The position numbers and the translations under genes were made by a program. 64,000 nt of DNA from Pleomorphochaeta sp963678575 (lineage in GTDB: Bacteria > Spirochaetota > Spirochaetia > Sphaerochaetales > Sphaerochaetaceae), in the NCBI GenBank assembly GCA_963678575.2, contig CAXXHV010000002.1:558001-622000 (forward strand). The letters are read 5' to 3'. Below the pieces are notes generated by a model. It was not told the DNA's origin. It was given only the letters and a program-made list of their open reading frames with translations, and searched no databases. Of this stretch, positions 17,897 through 26,968 are shown piece after piece; position 1 is the first letter of the stretch; every line of letters starts with the position of its first letter.

Positions 17897-18859
17897 CTAA
17901 AGTGCTGCTTTAACTTTTTTTGCTACATCTGCAGAAACCCATTTTGTCCAAACGTCTTCTTTGTTTTTTAAGAACCAATGAGCTGTTTGTTCTGTAGTCC
18001 AACTTTCCTCATCCATTTTTGCTAAGAATTCATTGTTATCTTCAACACTTGTTGAGTATTTTTTTAAGATTTCAACAACATCTGGAGCTTTTTCTAGCAT
18101 TGATTTATTTACAAGGATATTAACATCAGCAGGAACAAATTCACTACCTTTTAATCTAACCATATCAAATTTTCCTAAGATAGCAGTAGGTGCCCAATAA
18201 TAACCTACCCATGGTTCGCCTTTTTTATATGCACCAACCATTGAACCAGCTAAAGCAGAACCAGAGCCAGTAATTCCTAAGTTGAAAGTGTCTCCAAGAT
18301 TATATTCATTGAATATGTCTTCAGAAATTTCCATTTGACCCCATCCTGCAACTCCACCATAAACAATACCTTTTGATGAATCTTCAGGATCTGTAAATAG
18401 GTTAGCATATTTTGGTAAGTCCGCAACACTCTTTAAATCTGGTGCTAAAGCATTGGGTCCTTCAATTAAGTATCGTGGTACCCACCATCCTTGAGGAGCG
18501 TCAGGCATGTTTTGTCCTAGGTCAATTAAGTTCCCAGAATCAATACCTTTTTTATAGATTTCATATACGTTTTGATGCCATGATTCCATATCAATATCAA
18601 TATCACCTTGAATAATTCCGTTTATAATTGGCATTGTATCACCAGGAACATAGTCAGCTTTATAACCTTCTAAGCCGTTTTCTATAATGAATCCCATAAT
18701 TTTATTATGAACTTGTACACTATCCCATGATAAGTCACCAAAAACGATAGTTTGTTCAGTCTTATTTTCACTCTCTCCATTAGCAAATAATGCTACAGGT
18801 ATTAATAATACCAATAGTATTAAGCTAACAGTTTTTTTTAAGTTTTTTGTTATTTTCAT
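17897..18859 (-). CDS. proX: Glycine betaine/proline-binding protein
   Basis: 320-residue solute-binding protein. The N-terminus is a Sec signal (KITKNLKKT, then a hydrophobic run ending LFANGESENK); there is no lipobox Cys, so it is periplasmic or cleaved by signal peptidase I. Aromatic residues expected to cage a quaternary amine are frequent (LSWDS, ESWHQNVY, GWWVPRY, GYYWAPT). GAGGT lies 6 nt before the ATG. First gene of the operon, facing a divergent MarR regulator. Confidence 0.94.
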   Translation of the reverse strand: MKITKNLKKTVSLILLVLLIPVALFANGESENKTEQTIVFGDLSWDSVQVHNKIMGFIIENGLEGYKADYVPGDTMPIINGIIQGDIDIDMESWHQNVYEIYKKGIDSGNLIDLGQNMPDAPQGWWVPRYLIEGPNALAPDLKSVADLPKYANLFTDPEDSSKGIVYGGVAGWGQMEISEDIFNEYNLGDTFNLGITGSGSALAGSMVGAYKKGEPWVGYYWAPTAILGKFDMVRLKGSEFVPADVNILVNKSMLEKAPDVVEILKKYSTSVEDNNEFLAKMDEESWTTEQTAHWFLKNKEDVWTKWVSADVAKKVKAAL

Positions 18860-18892
18860 TTTTTACCTCATTAATAATATTTTTAACTCTAT

Positions 18893-18930
18893 TTGTTTTA
18901 ATACTAAACAATTTATATTATTTGTGTCAA
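18893..18930 (-). promoter_or_regulatory. proXVW promoter with overlapping dyad
   Basis: Minus strand: TTGACA (18930-18925), 18 nt, TAGTAT (18906-18901). A dyad TTGTTT-N7-AAACAA (18893-18911) covers the -10 box. The divergent MarR protein is the obvious candidate to bind it, by analogy with EctR/CosR repression of compatible-solute genes. Binding is inferred. Confidence 0.6.
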
Positions 18931-19327
18931 CTCCAACTTGAAAAAATAAATTTAAATGTACTTTTAAAGCATTATGTGAGTGTTTTTTAATATAAGCTTG
19001 ATTATTTCTTTAAAATATTATACTTATAGTACTAAGTAATTATTATATTTTTTTATTAAAAAGGCATATAATTACTTTTAGAAGTTAGTAAAATTTATAA
19101 TTTTATGTTTAAAGATTTAGCATATTAGTAGAAGACTTTAAAATTTTATTATGCAATAATCATTAGGTGTAAATTTAAAATACTAATAATTTGATGCATA
19201 TTTTTTTGTTTAAATAGTTACTAGATTTAAAAAATATATTAATATGATTTGAAAAAAAAAGAATAAATATTTTTTATATTTATATTTGATTTTCTTAAAA
19301 AAAGAAATTTATTGGTTAGGTGGTATA
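18931..19327. other. AT-rich divergent intergenic region
   Basis: About 400 bp between the proXVW promoter and the MarR start. Extremely AT-rich, with several T/A tracts. A TTGTTTAAA half-site at about 19207 resembles one arm of the dyad at 18893. I see no gene or RNA here. Confidence 0.5.
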
Positions 19328-19792
19328 ATGGAACATTATAGTATTGCAGAAGATGTTTTCATAGCATTAAGAAAAATTGATCGAGCGATTGATTTGCAGT
19401 CAAAAAAATTAAAAAAACAATTTGGATTAACAGGTCCACAATTAATGGTATTGAAAGCAATTTCTCATAATTTAAATATGCAGATATCAGAAATAGCGAA
19501 AGATGTTAGTCTTTCACAAGCAACTGTTACTAGTATTTTGGATCGTTTAGAATTGCAAGGATATGCGAAAAGACAGAGAAGTACTCAAGATAAAAGAAAA
19601 GTAAATATAGTTTTAACTGAAAAGTCTAAGAAGATATTAGAGAATGATGTTGATTTATTACAAGATGATTTTTACACAAATTTTAACAAGGTAGAAGAAT
19701 GGCAACAAATGATGATTTTAGCTTCTCTTGAAAGATTAGGATCTCTTTTGAAAGTTGAACGTATTTCTGTTGAGCCAGAAGAAGAAAAATAA
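19328..19792 (+). CDS. MarR-family regulator, probable compatible-solute regulator
   Basis: 154 residues from ATG 19328, which has TAGGTGG upstream; a TTG 42 nt earlier is less likely. It has the winged-helix pattern QISEIAKDVSLSQATVTSILDRLE (helix-turn-helix within residues 54-77) and wing RSTQDKRKVNIVLTEKS. It ends in an acidic tail. It resembles EctR/CosR-type MarR proteins, and its divergent placement from proXVW supports osmotic-stress regulation. Confidence 0.85.
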   Translation: MEHYSIAEDVFIALRKIDRAIDLQSKKLKKQFGLTGPQLMVLKAISHNLNMQISEIAKDVSLSQATVTSILDRLELQGYAKRQRSTQDKRKVNIVLTEKSKKILENDVDLLQDDFYTNFNKVEEWQQMMILASLERLGSLLKVERISVEPEEEK

Positions 19793-19857
19793 AGATATGT
19801 TATCTTAATTTTATCTTTAAAATATGGACTCTTTTTGAAAAGATTAATTTTTTAGAA

Positions 19858-19893
19858 TTAAAAAAAATGGTTATTACAATTTGTAATAACCAT
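19858..19893 (-). terminator. Terminator of tRNA-Gly
   Basis: A 13-bp inverted repeat ATGGTTATTACAA/TTGTAATAACCAT (19867-19893) is followed on the minus strand by a T-run (A-run at 19860-19867 on the plus strand). Confidence 0.8.
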
Positions 19894-19900
19894 AATATTG

Positions 19901-19971
19901 AGCGCCATATGGGAATCGAACCCACGTTATCAGCTTGGAAGGCTGGAGTAATACCATTATACGAATGGCGC
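19901..19971 (-). tRNA. tRNA-Gly (anticodon UCC)
   Basis: Minus-strand cloverleaf with acceptor GCGCCAT/ATGGCGC, anticodon loop CTTCCAA and T-loop TTCGATT. The discriminator is U at 19901; CCA is not encoded. The remaining bases of the 19793-20212 gap are AT-rich with a promoter for the next gene. Confidence 0.93.
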
Positions 19972-20123
19972 ATATCTTGTTTATTGATTAATCATAAATT
20001 TGTCTAATCAACGATTGAGATATTATAAAAACTAATAAGATAGGTCAAGTAGTTTTTAAAAAAAAGATAAAACTTTTTTATATTTGTAAAAAATTGTAAA
20101 TTTGAATAAGGGTTGTAATAGCA

Positions 20124-20153
20124 TTGACATTTAAGCATGATATAGTGTTTATA
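20124..20153 (+). promoter_or_regulatory. Candidate promoter of the PUR-domain gene
   Basis: TTGACA (20124-20129) followed after 17-18 nt by GTTTAT/TTTATA (20147-20153). The -35 is perfect, the -10 weak. The leader would be about 50-60 nt. Confidence 0.5.
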
Positions 20154-20212
20154 TTAGTTAATAAATTAAATTAAATTATTAAATTATTTTTAATAATTAA
20201 GCGAGGAATAAT

Positions 20213-20455
20213 ATGGGACAGCGCGGAGAAGTTTTTTCTACAAGTATCAAGAAAAATGACAGAACTTATTTTTTTAATGTTAAAGAAAATGTATATGGCG
20301 ATTTATATCTAAATATCGTCGAGAGTAAAGGTGATGCAGAATCTAATAAGTATATTAGACAATCTGTATTAGTGTACCAAGAAGATATGGGTGAATTTGT
20401 TAGAGAATTCCAAAAATCTCTTGATTTTATCAAAAAATATTCAAATAAAAAATAA
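20213..20455 (+). CDS. PUR-alpha-like nucleic-acid-binding protein (DUF3276)
   Basis: 80 residues. RGEVFSTSIKKNDRTYFFNV followed by YGDLYLNIVESK is the single PUR repeat (beta-sheet plus C-terminal helix) of DUF3276 proteins, found in spirochaetes and Bacteroidota. The Borrelia homologue BpuR binds DNA and RNA and regulates gene expression. These small proteins dimerise to form a full PUR domain. GCGAGG precedes the ATG. It is convergent with rnhB, with adjoining stop codons. Confidence 0.85.
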   Translation: MGQRGEVFSTSIKKNDRTYFFNVKENVYGDLYLNIVESKGDAESNKYIRQSVLVYQEDMGEFVREFQKSLDFIKKYSNKK

Positions 20456-21097
20456 TTAAAATAATTCAAGCTGTTCACTTTCTATTTTTTTAAAAGTGAA
20501 CGTTTTTCTATGAATAGGGGATAATCCATGAATTTCAATCATTTCACGATGAAGTTTAGTTGGATATCCCTTATGTTTTTTAAAGCCATATTCTGGCCAT
20601 TTTTTATCACAATAAGCCATATATCTATCTCTTGTAACTTTTGCAAGAATTGAAGCTGCCATAATTTGTGGATATATTGAATCTCCTTTTACAATTGCTT
20701 GAGTTTCAATATTTAATTTTGGTTTTTTATTGCCATCTACTAAAGCAATATCGATTACATTATCATATTTTTTACAAATAATATTATATGCTTTTTCCAT
20801 AGCTTTCATGCTAGCCCAAAGGATATTTAAATCATCAATTTCCAGTGGGGTACACCAAGCAATACTATAACAAGTAGCTTTTTCAATTATGATATTATAA
20901 GCACTAATTAATTTTTTATTACTTAATTTTTTGGAATCATCTAATATTTCAAAAGGGAAATCTTTATTTAATATACAAGCTCCTGCGCAAACAGGTCCGG
21001 CTAAGGGCCCTCTTCCAGCCTCATCAAGACCTACGATTGTCTTTTTGAATAATTTATCTTTTGTTATAATATTATCATCAAATAATAAATTTTCCAT
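20456..21097 (-). CDS. rnhB: Ribonuclease HII
   Basis: Removes ribonucleotides embedded in DNA and degrades RNA in RNA-DNA hybrids. 213 residues. The N-terminal GLDEAGRGPLAGPV supplies the Asp-Glu pair; further catalytic Asp residues are in ALVDG and AASILAKVTRDRYM. The GYPTKLHREMIEIHGLSPIHRKTF end is typical. AGAGG lies a few nt before the ATG. Confidence 0.96.
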   Translation of the reverse strand: MENLLFDDNIITKDKLFKKTIVGLDEAGRGPLAGPVCAGACILNKDFPFEILDDSKKLSNKKLISAYNIIIEKATCYSIAWCTPLEIDDLNILWASMKAMEKAYNIICKKYDNVIDIALVDGNKKPKLNIETQAIVKGDSIYPQIMAASILAKVTRDRYMAYCDKKWPEYGFKKHKGYPTKLHREMIEIHGLSPIHRKTFTFKKIESEQLELF

Positions 21098-21490
21098 TTG
21101 ACCTCTTTATTTATATGATTTCTATTTTATTAATTAATATATTATAGTGTAATTTAAAAATAAATAATAGAATAAAGAGATATTAGTTAATTATTATATA
21201 TTTACTAGTTGTTATAATATGTAAAACTATCATATTGATATTATATTTTAATTAAAAACATATAATTTTTTATATAAACAATATTTAAACAATTGTTTTT
21301 AATATTATTACTGTATAATAATGATACTACTAATATATAATTTTATTTATGTTAGTATCATTTTATAAGAAATTAAATAATCATATATGATATATTTTAT
21401 TTAAAATTTAATGTTTGATAATATGTTGAAAAATGATTAATTTATGTTATTATTTGTTTAATATATTTTTGTTAAAAAGTTGGTGTTATT
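21098..21490. other. AT-rich divergent region with two dyads
   Basis: 393 bp between rnhB and smc. A perfect 12-bp palindrome AAACAATTGTTT sits at 21287-21298. A 10-bp inverted repeat AATGATACTA/TAGTATCATT (21320-21329, 21353-21362) has a 23-nt spacer. A weak promoter for smc may be TTGAAA (21426-21431), 16 nt, TATTAT (21448-21453). No gene seen. Confidence 0.5.
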
Positions 21491-24304
21491 TTGTTTTTAA
21501 AAAGTCTTGAAATGTTTGGATTTAAATCTTTTGCAGATAAAACCCCGTTAGATTTTTCTGATGGTATTACTAGTTTGCTTGGCCCAAATGGTTGTGGGAA
21601 AAGTAATATAGTGGATGCCATAAAATGGGTATTAGGAGAACAATCAACTAAAACTCTTAGAGCAGGGAAAATGGAAGATGTAATCTTTAATGGTACTGAT
21701 AAGAGAAATCAAATGCAAATGGCTGAAGTTATTTTAACAATAAATAATGAAGGAAGACATCTTAATCTTGATGTTAGTGAGATTGAGATAAAAAGAAGAG
21801 TTTATAGATCTGGAGAAAGTGAATATTATTTAAACAAGAATAGAGTTTTATTAAAAAATATTAAAGAATTATTTTTTGATACTGGAGTAGGTAAGAGTGC
21901 TTATTCAATTTTAGAACAAGGGAAAATAGATCAAATATTATCAACAAGGCCAGAAGATAGACGTTATATATTTGAAGAAGCTGCTGGAATTTCTAGATAT
22001 AAACTTCAAAGTAAAGAAGCTAAGAGAAAAATAGAGAGAACAGATGAGAATATTACTCAAGTTGATACTATCTTAAGAGAAGTAAAAAGAACTTATGATT
22101 CTAAAAAAACACAAGCAGCAAAATGTCTTAAATATAACGAATTAAACAAAGAGAAATTTAATTTAGAAGTTGAAGTTCAACTTTCGACAGTAAAATCTTA
22201 TTTATTATTAAAAGAAAACAAACAAAATCGTCTAGAAACTTTAGATGAAGAGATTAAGAATAAAAGTGTTGCATTAAGCGGTTTAGATACAATAATTAGT
22301 GAAATGCAAGAGGACTTGAGAGATAAAGTAAGTAAAAGGGTTGAAATTCAAACAGAACTTAAAAGACTTGAAGAAGAGCATAAGGGTAAAACTGAATTTA
22401 TTGAATTGTTAAATAAATATTACCAAGAAGCTTTACTCAGTAAACAAAATTCATATGAAAAAGCCATAGCTTTGGAAGAAAAGTTAAAAAATAATGATGA
22501 AATAATAAAAGATAAATATAATAGAATTGAAAAATTAAAAATTGAAGAAAATGAAATAATTAGAGATATAACCAAACTTGAAGATTCTTTGGAAAGTGCA
22601 AAAAACTTAATTGTTAAGCAAACTAAAGAAATTTCCGAGCTTGATAATAAAATTAATGAAAATGAACAATTGTTTAATAATTTTTCACAACAATTAAATG
22701 AAATTACTGATGCGATAGTTATTCAATTAGATAATAAACTAAATGACAGTGGATATAGCATTGAAAAAAGGATTTCTCTTAGAGAAAATATAGAAGATAA
22801 GTTAAATACAATAATCTCTTCTTTAGAAAAACAAAGTCAATTTTTATCTAAGCTAAGTTCCTTAGATAGTACTTCATTGTTTAAAAAAATTGAACAAGAT
22901 AAAAATACAAATTTGGAAAATTTATTGGCTTTAAAAACTTTAGTTAATCAATATGATTCAGCTATTCCTACTTTTATTGATGATTTTATTAAAGATGATG
23001 GAGTTGTTTCTAAAAAGCATGAGATTGATAAAAAAATTTTAATTAATCGACAAAATGTTAATATTTATAGAAATCAAATAAGTTATTTGCGAAATGATAA
23101 CGATAAATTAAATGAACAATGTTCAGATTATAAAGATAGCATTAGCGAATTAAAAATAATGTGTCAGCAAATTAATGGTTCCATTGGAGAACATAAAGTT
23201 GCAATAGATACAATAAGAAGAAGCAATGATGAACTAAAACTTGAATATAATGATAGGTTGATTGAATCAAAAAGCGCAGCTCAAAAAGCAGATAATCATC
23301 AACAAAGTATTTTAACAACTGAAAAAGAAATGGAAGATATTGCTCAAAAAGGTATTTCGCTTTCTATAAAATTGGAAGAAATTATAAATTTAATTGAAGA
23401 AAAGTCTAATCAAATTTCAATGAAACAAAATCAAAAAAATTCCTCATTTGAATCAGTAAACCAATTAAGAAGAGAAAAAGACCAATCTGAATTACAAATC
23501 CAATCAATTGGAGAAATGATTGAGCAAATATATAATAACTTTTTTGAAACTTATAGCAAAAGTTTAGTTCAATATGAAGAAAAATTAAATCAAAGTTTAG
23601 ATGATCCTAAAATATTAAGAAATAAACTTGAAGAGGTAAAAAAAAGTATTTCTAATCTTGGATATATAAATCAAATGGCTCAAGATGAGTTTGAAGAAGC
23701 AAAACAACAATATGATTTCCTCACTTCCCAAATAGATGATTTGATGAAAGCTAAAGCCGATTTAGAGAATATTGTTTTACGTATAACAACAGAAAGTGAA
23801 GAGCGATTTCTAAAAACATATAAACAAATTTCAGATAACTTTCAATCAATGTTTAGAAGATTATTTGGTGGAGGAAGAGCTGAATTAAAATTGTCAGATT
23901 CAGAAAATATATTAGAAAGTGGTATTGAAATATTAGCACAACCTCCAGGTAAAAAGTTAACTAATTTATCTCTATTAAGTGGAGGGGAAAGATCAATGAC
24001 TGCAGTTGGTTTGTTATTTGCAACTTACCAAGTAAAACCTAGCCCTTTTTGCATATTAGATGAAATTGATGCAGCTTTAGATGATAGAAATATTGGATTC
24101 TTTTTATCTGTTTTAGAAGAATTTTCTCAGGATAGCCAGTTTATTATTATTACCCATAATAAACATACTGTAACTGGAAGTAAAACACTTTTAGGTGTTA
24201 CTCAAATTGAGGCAGGAGTATCAACAACAGTTAGCTATAAGATTGGGGTAGAAAAAGGAGCTGCTGTAATACTAAATTCAGATGATGAAGAAGTTGATGT
24301 ATAA
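21491..24304 (+). CDS. smc: Chromosome segregation SMC protein lacking a recognisable hinge
   Basis: 937 residues against about 1,150-1,200 for usual bacterial SMC. The TTG start gives MFLKSLEMFGFKSFADKT, the normal SMC N-terminus; the first in-frame ATG would cut into this. Walker A is GPNGCGKSN, and the N-terminal domain runs to about 170. Coiled coil follows (170-470 and 510-780), with the C-terminal LSGGERSMTAVGLLFA signature and FCILDEIDAALDD Walker B (about 830-870). The usual hinge of about 150 residues with paired-Gly motifs and GRATFLPL is absent; the midpoint is a short stretch DSAIPTFIDDFIKDDG (about 490). Presumably condenses and segregates DNA. Confidence 0.92.
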   Translation: MFLKSLEMFGFKSFADKTPLDFSDGITSLLGPNGCGKSNIVDAIKWVLGEQSTKTLRAGKMEDVIFNGTDKRNQMQMAEVILTINNEGRHLNLDVSEIEIKRRVYRSGESEYYLNKNRVLLKNIKELFFDTGVGKSAYSILEQGKIDQILSTRPEDRRYIFEEAAGISRYKLQSKEAKRKIERTDENITQVDTILREVKRTYDSKKTQAAKCLKYNELNKEKFNLEVEVQLSTVKSYLLLKENKQNRLETLDEEIKNKSVALSGLDTIISEMQEDLRDKVSKRVEIQTELKRLEEEHKGKTEFIELLNKYYQEALLSKQNSYEKAIALEEKLKNNDEIIKDKYNRIEKLKIEENEIIRDITKLEDSLESAKNLIVKQTKEISELDNKINENEQLFNNFSQQLNEITDAIVIQLDNKLNDSGYSIEKRISLRENIEDKLNTIISSLEKQSQFLSKLSSLDSTSLFKKIEQDKNTNLENLLALKTLVNQYDSAIPTFIDDFIKDDGVVSKKHEIDKKILINRQNVNIYRNQISYLRNDNDKLNEQCSDYKDSISELKIMCQQINGSIGEHKVAIDTIRRSNDELKLEYNDRLIESKSAAQKADNHQQSILTTEKEMEDIAQKGISLSIKLEEIINLIEEKSNQISMKQNQKNSSFESVNQLRREKDQSELQIQSIGEMIEQIYNNFFETYSKSLVQYEEKLNQSLDDPKILRNKLEEVKKSISNLGYINQMAQDEFEEAKQQYDFLTSQIDDLMKAKADLENIVLRITTESEERFLKTYKQISDNFQSMFRRLFGGGRAELKLSDSENILESGIEILAQPPGKKLTNLSLLSGGERSMTAVGLLFATYQVKPSPFCILDEIDAALDDRNIGFFLSVLEEFSQDSQFIIITHNKHTVTGSKTLLGVTQIEAGVSTTVSYKIGVEKGAAVILNSDDEEVDV

Positions 24305-24328
24305 TCTTTTCATCCTATATTTGTTGCC

Positions 24329-24358
24329 TTGACATTTAGAGTTCTATTAAGGTATAAG
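24329..24358 (+). promoter_or_regulatory. Promoter of ffh
   Basis: TTGACA (24329-24334), 18 nt, TATAAG (24353-24358). The leader to the ATG at 24393 is about 27 nt. The preceding smc-ffh gap carries no SRP RNA that I can see. Confidence 0.75.
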
Positions 24359-24392
24359 TAGCACAGAAATCCAAAAAAAATATGAGTAAGAT

Positions 24393-25727
24393 ATGTTTGA
24401 ATCAATAAGTGAAAAATTTTCTTCGATTATGAGAGATTTATCTGGTAAAGGTAAAATTTCAGAAAAAAATATCGAAGATGCAGTAGATCAAATTAAGATA
24501 GCACTTTTAGACGCTGATGTTAATTTAAGAGTAGTAAGACGTTTTATTAATGGAACAAGAGAAGAAGCTTTAGGCGAAAAAGTTTTAAAAGCTGTTGATC
24601 CAGGTCAGATGTTTACCAAAATCGTTTATGATAGAATGGTAAATTTATTAAGCGCTGAAGAACATCAAGAACTTGAGTTAAAAGGTCCTGATACAACTAC
24701 TGCTATTTTAATGATGGGTCTTCAAGGTAGTGGTAAAACAACAACAAGTGCTAAACTTGCATTATCCCTTAAGAAGAAAGGTAGAAGACCAATGCTTGTT
24801 GCTTCTGACTTAGTTAGACCAGCTGCTATTACACAATTACAAGTATTAGGTGAACAAGTTGATGTGCCTGTTTTTACAATTGATGGATGTAAAGATCCTG
24901 TAAAAGTTGCAAAAGAAGGGTTAGCTTATGCAAAGAAAAATCAATATGATGTATTAATTGTTGATACTTCAGGTAGAATGCACTTAGATGAAGTATTAAT
25001 GAATGAGATTCAAAGGATTTCAAAAGCAATAACCCCTGATGAGACAATTTTCGTTGCTGATGCTATGACAGGTCAAAATGCTGTAGCAATTGCAAAAGAA
25101 TTTGAAGAAAAAGTTGGTATTTCTGGAGTAATTTTATCCAAGTTTGATTCTGATACACGTGGTGGTGCCGCTCTTTCTTTAAGAAGTGTAGTTGGAAAAC
25201 CAATTAAATTTATTGGTAGTGGCGAAAAAATGGAAGATTTAGATCCATTTTATCCAGACAGAATTGCTTCCCGTATATTAGGTATGGGAGATGTCGTTTC
25301 TTTAGTTGAAAAAGCTCAAGAAACTATTGATCAAGAAGAAGCTATAAAACTTCAAGAAAAAATGAAGAAAAACACTTTCGATCTTCAAGATTATCTAGAT
25401 CAATTAAGACAGATGGATAAAATGGGTTCAATGGATAAATTAATTGAAATGATTCCGGGGGCTGCAGGTCAAGTTTCTGCAGATGATATCCCATTAGATG
25501 AATTAAAAAGAGAGAAAGCTATTATATTGTCAATGACACCTCAGGAGAGATCAAATTATCGATTAATTGGACCTGCCAGAAGGAAAAGAATTGCGAAAGG
25601 TAGTGGGGTAAGTGTTGCCCAAGTTAATAGACTTATTAAGAAATTTGAGAAAATGAAGAATACAATGAGAAAATTAACTAAAAATAAAAAATATCAAAAA
25701 ATGTTACAAAAGCAAATGGGGTTTTAA
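24393..25727 (+). CDS. ffh: Signal recognition particle GTPase Ffh
   Basis: Targets nascent membrane proteins to FtsY/SecYEG together with 4.5S RNA. 444 residues: N domain (1-95), G domain with P-loop GLQGSGKTTTSAKLA, DTSGRM and LSKFDSDTRGG, and the Met-rich M domain (about 325-444: MDKMGSMDKLIEMIPG). The RNA-binding helix-turn is around ERSNYRLIGPARRKRIAKGSG. The ribosome site is weak (GAGTAAG). It is followed by a 222-bp gap before the rpsP operon. Confidence 0.97.
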   Translation: MFESISEKFSSIMRDLSGKGKISEKNIEDAVDQIKIALLDADVNLRVVRRFINGTREEALGEKVLKAVDPGQMFTKIVYDRMVNLLSAEEHQELELKGPDTTTAILMMGLQGSGKTTTSAKLALSLKKKGRRPMLVASDLVRPAAITQLQVLGEQVDVPVFTIDGCKDPVKVAKEGLAYAKKNQYDVLIVDTSGRMHLDEVLMNEIQRISKAITPDETIFVADAMTGQNAVAIAKEFEEKVGISGVILSKFDSDTRGGAALSLRSVVGKPIKFIGSGEKMEDLDPFYPDRIASRILGMGDVVSLVEKAQETIDQEEAIKLQEKMKKNTFDLQDYLDQLRQMDKMGSMDKLIEMIPGAAGQVSADDIPLDELKREKAIILSMTPQERSNYRLIGPARRKRIAKGSGVSVAQVNRLIKKFEKMKNTMRKLTKNKKYQKMLQKQMGF

Positions 25728-25949
25728 TAAAAAAGCATGGTAAAATTAATTTTAATTCTTGTTTCACCTTGATTTAATATTAATAAAAATGTAATATCCT
25801 TTATTTGTAAACGGTATTTGGATAATTCTGTTTTTTTGGTAGAAAAAACAATTATTATCCTTTTAAGTGTGAATATTTATTTAAATTATTTTTTAGTTTA
25901 AATATAACTCATATAGAAGCTAATAGAAATTCGAGTAGGAGGAATTATC

Positions 25950-26216
25950 GTGAGCACAAGCATGAGACTCAAGCGTTTTGGTTCCAAGAAAAGACCTTAT
26001 TATAGGATCGTAGTAATGGATTCAAGAGCTGCTAACAAGAGTAGAACTCTAGCAGAAGTTGGCCAATATCATCCTGTAGAAAACAAAGAAGAACAAGTCG
26101 TTCTTAATGTCGAAGCAGTAAAAGATTGGTTACAAAAAGGTGCACAACCTAGTGCAACTGTACGCGCTTTATTAAATAAGCAAGGTGTACAAGTTTCTAG
26201 AACTAGTCAAGAATAA
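25950..26216 (+). CDS. rpsP: 30S ribosomal protein S16
   Basis: 88 residues. MRLKRFGSKKRPYYRIVVMD is the S16 signature. The start is GTG 25950, set by a strong TAGGAGGA 8 nt upstream; the next ATG (25962) would be too close to that SD. First gene of the rpsP-khpA-rimM-trmD-rplS operon; codons are more C-rich than in most of the window, fitting high expression. Confidence 0.97.
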   Translation: MSTSMRLKRFGSKKRPYYRIVVMDSRAANKSRTLAEVGQYHPVENKEEQVVLNVEAVKDWLQKGAQPSATVRALLNKQGVQVSRTSQE

Positions 26217-26227
26217 GAGGATTAGTT

Positions 26228-26461
26228 GTGGAAAAAAATCTTGTTGAATACATTGTAAAGTCACTTGTTGATTTCCCTGATGATGTAGCTGTGAATGTTG
26301 TAGAAGGTGAAAAATCTACTATACTGGAACTCAAAGTTGCAACAGAGGATATTGGTAAGGTGATCGGCAAGCAAGGACGCATCGCAAAAGCAATTAGAAC
26401 CATCTTAAGTGCTACAGCGACTAAAGGCGGAAAGCGTGCTGTTTTGGAAATTTTGGATTAA
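26228..26461 (+). CDS. khpA: KH-domain RNA-binding protein KhpA
   Basis: 77 residues, a single KH domain with the GxxG loop in IGKVIGKQGRIAKAIRTIL. KhpA proteins dimerise or pair with KhpB and bind many RNAs. GTG start at 26228, with GAGGATT ahead of it. It lies 11 nt after rpsP and 3 nt before rimM, the common arrangement. Confidence 0.94.
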   Translation: MEKNLVEYIVKSLVDFPDDVAVNVVEGEKSTILELKVATEDIGKVIGKQGRIAKAIRTILSATATKGGKRAVLEILD

Positions 26462-26464
26462 TAT

Positions 26465-26968
26465 ATGGAAAAACTCGCAACGGCTATCATCCAGACATCA
26501 TTTGGTCTAACGGGTGAGGTGAAGGTCCGCCCATTCAATGATGATTGCTCTTACTTAAAGAAATTAAAGCAAGGAATTATCCTCTTGAAGGATGGCCGCG
26601 AGCAAACATATTCGATTGAAGGATTTCGAAAGAGTGGTGGACAAGCGTTCATTAAATTTGCTGGGATAGATGACCCAGAATCAGCTAAAAAACTAGCTGG
26701 CGCTACACTTTATGTTCCAAGAAGTGAAGCTGCTCCTCTTAAGAAAGGTGAATACTATGTCTCTGAATTGCTTGGTTGCACACTAATGCATGAAGGAAAG
26801 GCAATGGCTAAGGTAGTGGGATTCTTTGATGGACCTCAAGCGATATTATTAGAAGTAGAAGATGGTTCTAATAAACGTTATTTGGTTCCTTTACTTGATC
26901 AATATATTGGTAAAGTATCAATTGAAGATAAGACTATCGAATTGTTGGCGCAATGGTTGTTGTCATGA
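26465..26968 (+). CDS. rimM: Ribosome maturation factor RimM
   Basis: Assists maturation of the 30S head near S19 and S13. 167 residues: N-terminal barrel (TSFGLTGEVKVRPF) and C-terminal PRC-barrel (YYVSELLGCTLMHEG to KRYLVPLLDQYI). Its stop overlaps the trmD start by 4 nt (ATGA), indicating coupling. The 5' half uses unusually many GC-ending codons. Confidence 0.94.
   Translation: MEKLATAIIQTSFGLTGEVKVRPFNDDCSYLKKLKQGIILLKDGREQTYSIEGFRKSGGQAFIKFAGIDDPESAKKLAGATLYVPRSEAAPLKKGEYYVSELLGCTLMHEGKAMAKVVGFFDGPQAILLEVEDGSNKRYLVPLLDQYIGKVSIEDKTIELLAQWLLS

Noticed and set aside
24305..24392. Possible SRP RNA next to ffh
   Set aside because: The gap is too short and shows only a promoter and leader; no 4.5S-type GGAA hairpin.
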